The notes below the pieces were generated by a model. The model was not told where the DNA came from, did not search any database, and saw nothing but the letters and a program-made list of their open reading frames with translations. DNA of 64,000 nt from an uncultured Muribaculaceae bacterium (GTDB lineage: Bacteria; Bacteroidota; Bacteroidia; Bacteroidales; Muribaculaceae): NCBI GenBank assembly GCA_910589055.1, contig CAJURN010000002.1, forward strand, positions 198,444 to 262,443. The letters run 5' to 3'. The position numbers and the translations under genes were made by a program. Positions within the stretch are counted from its first letter, which is position 1. Every line of letters begins with the position of its first letter. Below, piece after piece: positions 60,518 through 64,000 of this stretch.

Positions 60518-62932
60518 TTAGTAGATTAGTTTGATGTCATCCACGTAGAGCTTGGAGCCGTTGTGGTATTTGCTGGATAAGACAGAAACGGTGTTTACGT
60601 CGTTGATTCCCATGGAAGAGCCGTCGATGGCTTTTCCGACATTGCAAGAGCGGAAAATCACAATCAAGCTCGCAGCTTTGGCGGCTCCGGCCGGATAGGT
60701 GAGCGGAAGCTGCATTTCGGTGTAGCTTGACTGGTCGGTGATTTCCACGTCGTTGCGGGCAATCTCATTGCCTGCGGCATCAAGCACGCGCACTTCGGCA
60801 TAACCGTTGTGGCCTTTCACGGCGGTGAATTTGTACATGAAAGAGAGAGCTGAGGGACGCGATGCGAAGTCGATGCCGTATTGAGGAAGGATGTCATCCT
60901 GGATTGTCTCGCCCCACTTGCCGAGGAAAAGTTCGCCGCGGTCGACGTGTTTGATTCGGCTTCCACCACCGGCTGCGGTGTTGTTCGAGCCCCAGCCCAC
61001 GGTTTCGATAAGAGCGCCTTTGCTGCCGTTGACACCGTCGGTGGAACGGGTGCCGGATGTGGCGTTGTATGCGCAGTTGGCCGAACTTCCCCACTGGGAA
61101 ATAGTAAGGGGGTTGAGTGTGCCCCAGATGCCGCCGCCGACAAAGTATTCCACCATGTTGGATTTATGGGCGGTTGAGGTCCAGTCTTCCATATCGCCGT
61201 TTTCAAGTTGTGTAGCGGCTTCGGTGGTGAAATTGAAGGTTGAGACACTTTCGCCGTCAACGTTCAGCGCCAGTGTATAGGCTGTTGATGGATTAAGGCC
61301 TGCAAGAGAATATGTGTCGCCGTTGTTTGCGGGAGTGATTGCTGAGAAAGTGTTTCCACCATCGGATGAGAGTGCGAAGCTGCAGCCTTCGGTGAGCACG
61401 CCTTTGATGCCGAATGAGGCACGTGTGGCAAATACATCGTTTTCGCTTCCTGCGATGGAGGGGAGCAGGCCGAATGTGAGCTCCTTGCTTGTCACGGCAC
61501 CGCAGCGGGCGCGCACGCTAAGAGCTTTCGAAACCTCGGGAGCGGACAGGGTGACAGCATAATTTACAGTGGCACGAGAGGTGGCAGCAATGTTTTTCAC
61601 TGTCATCGGATCCCAGATGCCGCGGTCGGAGAGGTATTCGAATTTTACCTTGTCGGCAACGTCGATGCCGTTGTATTCAAGGGTGAGGTTGACGTCTTCG
61701 CCAACACCGGTGTATGTGAGCTTTTCAGCCGAAATGTTCATCACAAGGTCCTGTGCCGAGAGTGTGAGGGTCACAGGGTCGGCCGATTTGTGGAAGCGGT
61801 CGCTTACGGTGACGGTAAACGAGGCTTCTCCTGATTTCTCCGGTTCGGTGATGTAGGCCAATACGGGGGCGAAATCAAGGACTGCCATGCGGTCGGGATT
61901 TTTCCACAGACCGAGCGGACGGAAGCCGAGCGCCGACATGCGGCTCTGGAGATTTTCGGGAGTATTGACGAGTTCAACCTCGGCAGGCCAGCCCTGTGCG
62001 ATAAGCGATGCGCAGGTGGTCGACAGAGTTACTGACGAAAGACCGCCCATGGCAACGATGTCCATGCCGAGTTCGATATCAGGAGCCATTCCGGTAACAA
62101 ATTCAACGGCTGTGCCTTCGGTGAAGCCTTTGGGTGTGACCTCGGGAGCAGGAGCGTTGATGATGTCGTCAAGATTGATGAGCACAGGCTCGATTTCGAG
62201 ACTGTCGTCAAAAGTGATTGCAAGCACAACCTTGCCGACGCCGCCATTGTTGACGTCAACAGTAAGGTGGTAGTGATGCTTGGCCTCGGCGGTGAAATTA
62301 GCCACCTCTACGGTAGCTTCCTTGCCGTTGGGCATCGTGAATGTCTGATCCACTGTCACTGTGCCCGGGGTAAGGTAGGCAGGACGTGTCTCAGTCTGAG
62401 AATAGAAAATGTAGTTGGCGCTGCCTACGCTGTGAAGCTCGGCGCTCCAGGCGGTCATGTATTCGCGGAAAGCATCCGTGTAGTCAACCGACACCATTGT
62501 GTTGGCTAAAGTAGCCGTAAGGCTGACGGATGAAGTTTGATTCTCCTTGACTTTCAGAGTGGTGCTGCCGTAAAAAGCAGGACAACCGAAACCTTCGGTC
62601 GCAGGGTCGCCATACGAAGCCTCGAGGGTGTAGTCGCCCACGGGGAAAAGATTGTCAACAGGAAACGAACTTACATTTTCCCAGGACTGCGGAGCCGAAC
62701 CGTCGGCCGGAGTGAGTGTGAGCTTGAGGTCATCCACAGTCACATCCGAAGCCTCAGCCCTCGATTCCGAAGCACCGGCGCTGACGGCAGATGTAACCTG
62801 CGTGTCAACGTCCACTGCGGGAGAAATCCGGCCTTTCAGCTCGCCTGAAGCAGGACGAGACTCTTCTCCACACGCGCTCAGAAGAGCAACGGCAGATAGC
62901 GAGACAACTCCCATGAGGATTGATTTTTTCAT
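60518..62932 (-). CDS. DUF4493 lipoprotein with C-terminal PCMD domain, first gene of the operon
   Basis: An 804-residue lipoprotein (lipobox 'LLSACGEES', Cys near 21). It opens with a DUF4493 domain (about 25-235, 'VDTQVTSAVSAGASESRA'), then Ig-like domains (about 250-560, with 'FTVTVSDRFHKSADPVTLTL'), a short FN3-like stretch ('GLNPSTAYTLALNVDGESVSTFNFTTEA') and a PCMD domain from about 575 ('LENGDMEDWTSTAH') ending 'GSKLYVDDIKLIY'. It is the first of three co-directional paralogous genes driven by the promoter at 63022. Confidence 0.88.
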   Translation of the reverse strand: MKKSILMGVVSLSAVALLSACGEESRPASGELKGRISPAVDVDTQVTSAVSAGASESRAEASDVTVDDLKLTLTPADGSAPQSWENVSSFPVDNLFPVGDYTLEASYGDPATEGFGCPAFYGSTTLKVKENQTSSVSLTATLANTMVSVDYTDAFREYMTAWSAELHSVGSANYIFYSQTETRPAYLTPGTVTVDQTFTMPNGKEATVEVANFTAEAKHHYHLTVDVNNGGVGKVVLAITFDDSLEIEPVLINLDDIINAPAPEVTPKGFTEGTAVEFVTGMAPDIELGMDIVAMGGLSSVTLSTTCASLIAQGWPAEVELVNTPENLQSRMSALGFRPLGLWKNPDRMAVLDFAPVLAYITEPEKSGEASFTVTVSDRFHKSADPVTLTLSAQDLVMNISAEKLTYTGVGEDVNLTLEYNGIDVADKVKFEYLSDRGIWDPMTVKNIAATSRATVNYAVTLSAPEVSKALSVRARCGAVTSKELTFGLLPSIAGSENDVFATRASFGIKGVLTEGCSFALSSDGGNTFSAITPANNGDTYSLAGLNPSTAYTLALNVDGESVSTFNFTTEAATQLENGDMEDWTSTAHKSNMVEYFVGGGIWGTLNPLTISQWGSSANCAYNATSGTRSTDGVNGSKGALIETVGWGSNNTAAGGGSRIKHVDRGELFLGKWGETIQDDILPQYGIDFASRPSALSFMYKFTAVKGHNGYAEVRVLDAAGNEIARNDVEITDQSSYTEMQLPLTYPAGAAKAASLIVIFRSCNVGKAIDGSSMGINDVNTVSVLSSKYHNGSKLYVDDIKLIY

Positions 62933-63021
62933 TTGTTTGTAAGATTAGTTAATATATTGTGTGATAATAATCAGTTGAAAATGTGTGATATATGTACTAT
63001 TGGGTCTATGCGTATATCGGG

Positions 63022-63053
63022 CAAAGTTACTCAAATTTTTCATTCACCCCAAA
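63022..63053 (-). promoter_or_regulatory. Promoter of the DUF4493 operon
   Basis: On the minus strand TTTG (63050-63053), 20 bases and TAACTTTG (63022-63029) form a consensus Bacteroidetes promoter about 90 bases ahead of the first gene. Nothing else stands out between 62933 and 63123. Confidence 0.82.
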
Positions 63054-63123
63054 AAAAAGTACAATAAGCCTAAAAAAAGTTACAAAAAAGCCACATTGAG
63101 TAATTATTACCGACACATTACAT

Positions 63124-63729
63124 TCATTTGAATAATTCACAGAAGCCCTGTTTGTTGAACTGATAGTACATCTCGATTCGCTCGGGGGTGTCGTTCTCAA
63201 GGAGCAACAACAATTCTTTGGCAAATTCGAGCGTAGCCGAACCGTTGGCAGTCACAATGTTGGCATCAGAGACTGCTTGTGCATTGACATATCCGTCGGG
63301 GTTAGTGTAGCTTTCTCCGCCCCATATCTTCAACTGCTCAATTCCGTTGCCGGTGTGCTTGATATTATTGAGGAAACCGTACTTTGCCATGAAAGAAGCG
63401 GCGTTACAGATGGCTCCGACAATCTTGCCATTCTCGATGGCGTGCTTAACCATGGGTACAACTTTGTCGGCAATGGGTGTGGCCCATCCGAAACCGCCGA
63501 TAAGAACGAGAGCGGCGTAATCTTCCGGCATTGTGTCGAATGAATAATCGGGCAACAGACGGAAACCTCCGATTGATTTGACTGGCTCCATTGTCGGTGC
63601 GACAAACTTATTGACATATTTCGGATTTTCTTTCAGAGCATACTCGTCGGAAGCAACCGCCTCAGCAAGATAAACCAACTCATGCTCCGCAAAATCGGGA
63701 AGCAGCAGATACAAAATTTCGTTGTTCAT
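63124..63729 (-). CDS. DJ-1/PfpI family protein
   Basis: A 201-residue protein of the DJ-1/PfpI (type 1 glutamine-amidotransferase-like) superfamily. The nucleophile Cys is in 'GKIVGAICNAASFMAKYG' near residue 108, the acidic residue in the first strand region, 'ILYLLLPDFAEHELVYLAEA', and 'ALVLIGGFGWATP' forms the loop before it. Members act as chaperone-like or glyoxalase-type stress enzymes; the actual activity is not clear. It is isolated, with a divergent gene start possibly at 63983. Confidence 0.9.
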   Translation of the reverse strand: MNNEILYLLLPDFAEHELVYLAEAVASDEYALKENPKYVNKFVAPTMEPVKSIGGFRLLPDYSFDTMPEDYAALVLIGGFGWATPIADKVVPMVKHAIENGKIVGAICNAASFMAKYGFLNNIKHTGNGIEQLKIWGGESYTNPDGYVNAQAVSDANIVTANGSATLEFAKELLLLLENDTPERIEMYYQFNKQGFCELFK

Positions 63730-63921
63730 ATCAATTTATTTTGCGTTGTGGTGAGCGTATATAGCTGATAATAAATAAGAAGCGCTTGGTGTAAATCAGG
63801 TTTCCCCGGCTTACAAAGAATACATCTTTTCTAATTCTCCAAAATATCAGCGCATAACCCTCGCAAACCAAATTTCAAATATTAATCTTGCAAAATTAAG
63901 AAATTCCATAGAGACTGTTGT

Positions 63922-63944
63922 AGTGACTTTTGAAAATAGTCACT
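63922..63944. promoter_or_regulatory. Palindromic operator candidate upstream of the DJ-1/PfpI gene
   Basis: AGTGACT (63922-63928) and AGTCACT (63938-63944) are perfect inverted arms around TTTGAAAAT. A -7 box TAATTTTG for the DJ-1 gene lies at 63891-63898 on the minus strand. The position fits a regulator site in a divergent region; the remaining bases 63730-63890 show nothing specific. Confidence 0.5.
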
Positions 63945-63982
63945 GTGCGAAGTCAACTGGCGGATGCGAATTTACGAAAAAG

Positions 63983-64000
63983 ATGAATGAATTCAGCAAT
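63983..64000 (+). other. Possible start of a divergent gene cut by the window edge
   Basis: ATG at 63983 opens a frame (MNEFSN) that runs off the edge, 39 bases after the AGTGACT palindrome. DJ-1/PfpI genes are often divergent from small regulators, so this could be one, but six codons cannot show it. Confidence 0.3.

Overview
The window looks like a chromosomal segment of a gut-type member of the order Bacteroidales. A Muribaculaceae- or Bacteroidaceae-like genome is likely, but the family is an inference. The evidence is: many promoters of the Bacteroidetes form TTTG-N19/20-TANNTTTG; GLPGLI, DUF4493/PCMD and PorT-like proteins; a BioG-BioC fusion; and a type IX secretion system (T9SS). Most genes lie on the minus strand, base composition is moderately GC-rich, and coding density is high.

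Layout. 1-1455 is the 3' part of a large surface-type protein cut by the window edge. 1460-12446 is a minus-strand run: exonuclease III, a TonB-receptor-like barrel with a GLPGLI partner, acyl-ACP thioesterase, MltG, GpmI, a small membrane protein with a DEDD exonuclease, BioD and BioG-BioC. 12470-15618 is an accessory patch: a repeated promoter element, two AT-rich tandem paralogs and an ABC-type ATPase fused to a TOPRIM-like (DUF4435) domain. 15706-23679 holds an SGNH hydrolase and a co-directional run of a coiled-coil membrane protein, MgtC-like protein, cation/proton antiporter, PurM and an MltF-like transglycosylase. 23884-24977 has tRNA-Ser(GCT), a 91-bp duplication that includes the tRNA 3' end, an acidic coiled-coil protein and a double promoter element. 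Then come an outer-membrane barrel, groES-groEL and a higBA toxin-antitoxin pair.

28681-35732 is the T9SS operon, read leftward as porT-like, porP, gldK, gldL, gldM and gldN. sprA, the outer-membrane translocon, is separate at 40411-47853 in a suhB-ruvA-sprA run. Together these give the motor (GldL/GldM), the ring (GldK/GldN), PorP and the SprA translocon. No cargo with a clear C-terminal sorting domain is visible in the window. Between the two loci lie a DUF4861 lipoprotein with a terminator in its leader, an alpha/beta hydrolase, two DUF695-like paralogs and a second copy of the barrel found near groES.

49417-54732 contains a helix-hairpin-helix protein and an OxyR-controlled locus: a CoA-disulfide-reductase/rhodanese/TusA/DsrE fusion divergent from oxyR, with an OxyR-type operator between them. 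It also has a small acidic protein, a MntA/HepT toxin-antitoxin pair and tRNA-Ser(GGA). 54865-63053 has an ArnT-like glycosyltransferase and a three-gene operon of DUF4493 lipoproteins that share shuffled modules. The window ends with a DJ-1/PfpI protein and a possible divergent gene start.

The most unusual signal is a dispersed intergenic element at about 10.2, 12.5, 24.9 and 56.5 kb. Each copy carries a complete Bacteroidetes promoter aimed at the neighbouring gene, and the -35-region TTTG box sits inside a palindrome. The palindrome arms differ between copies but stay complementary.
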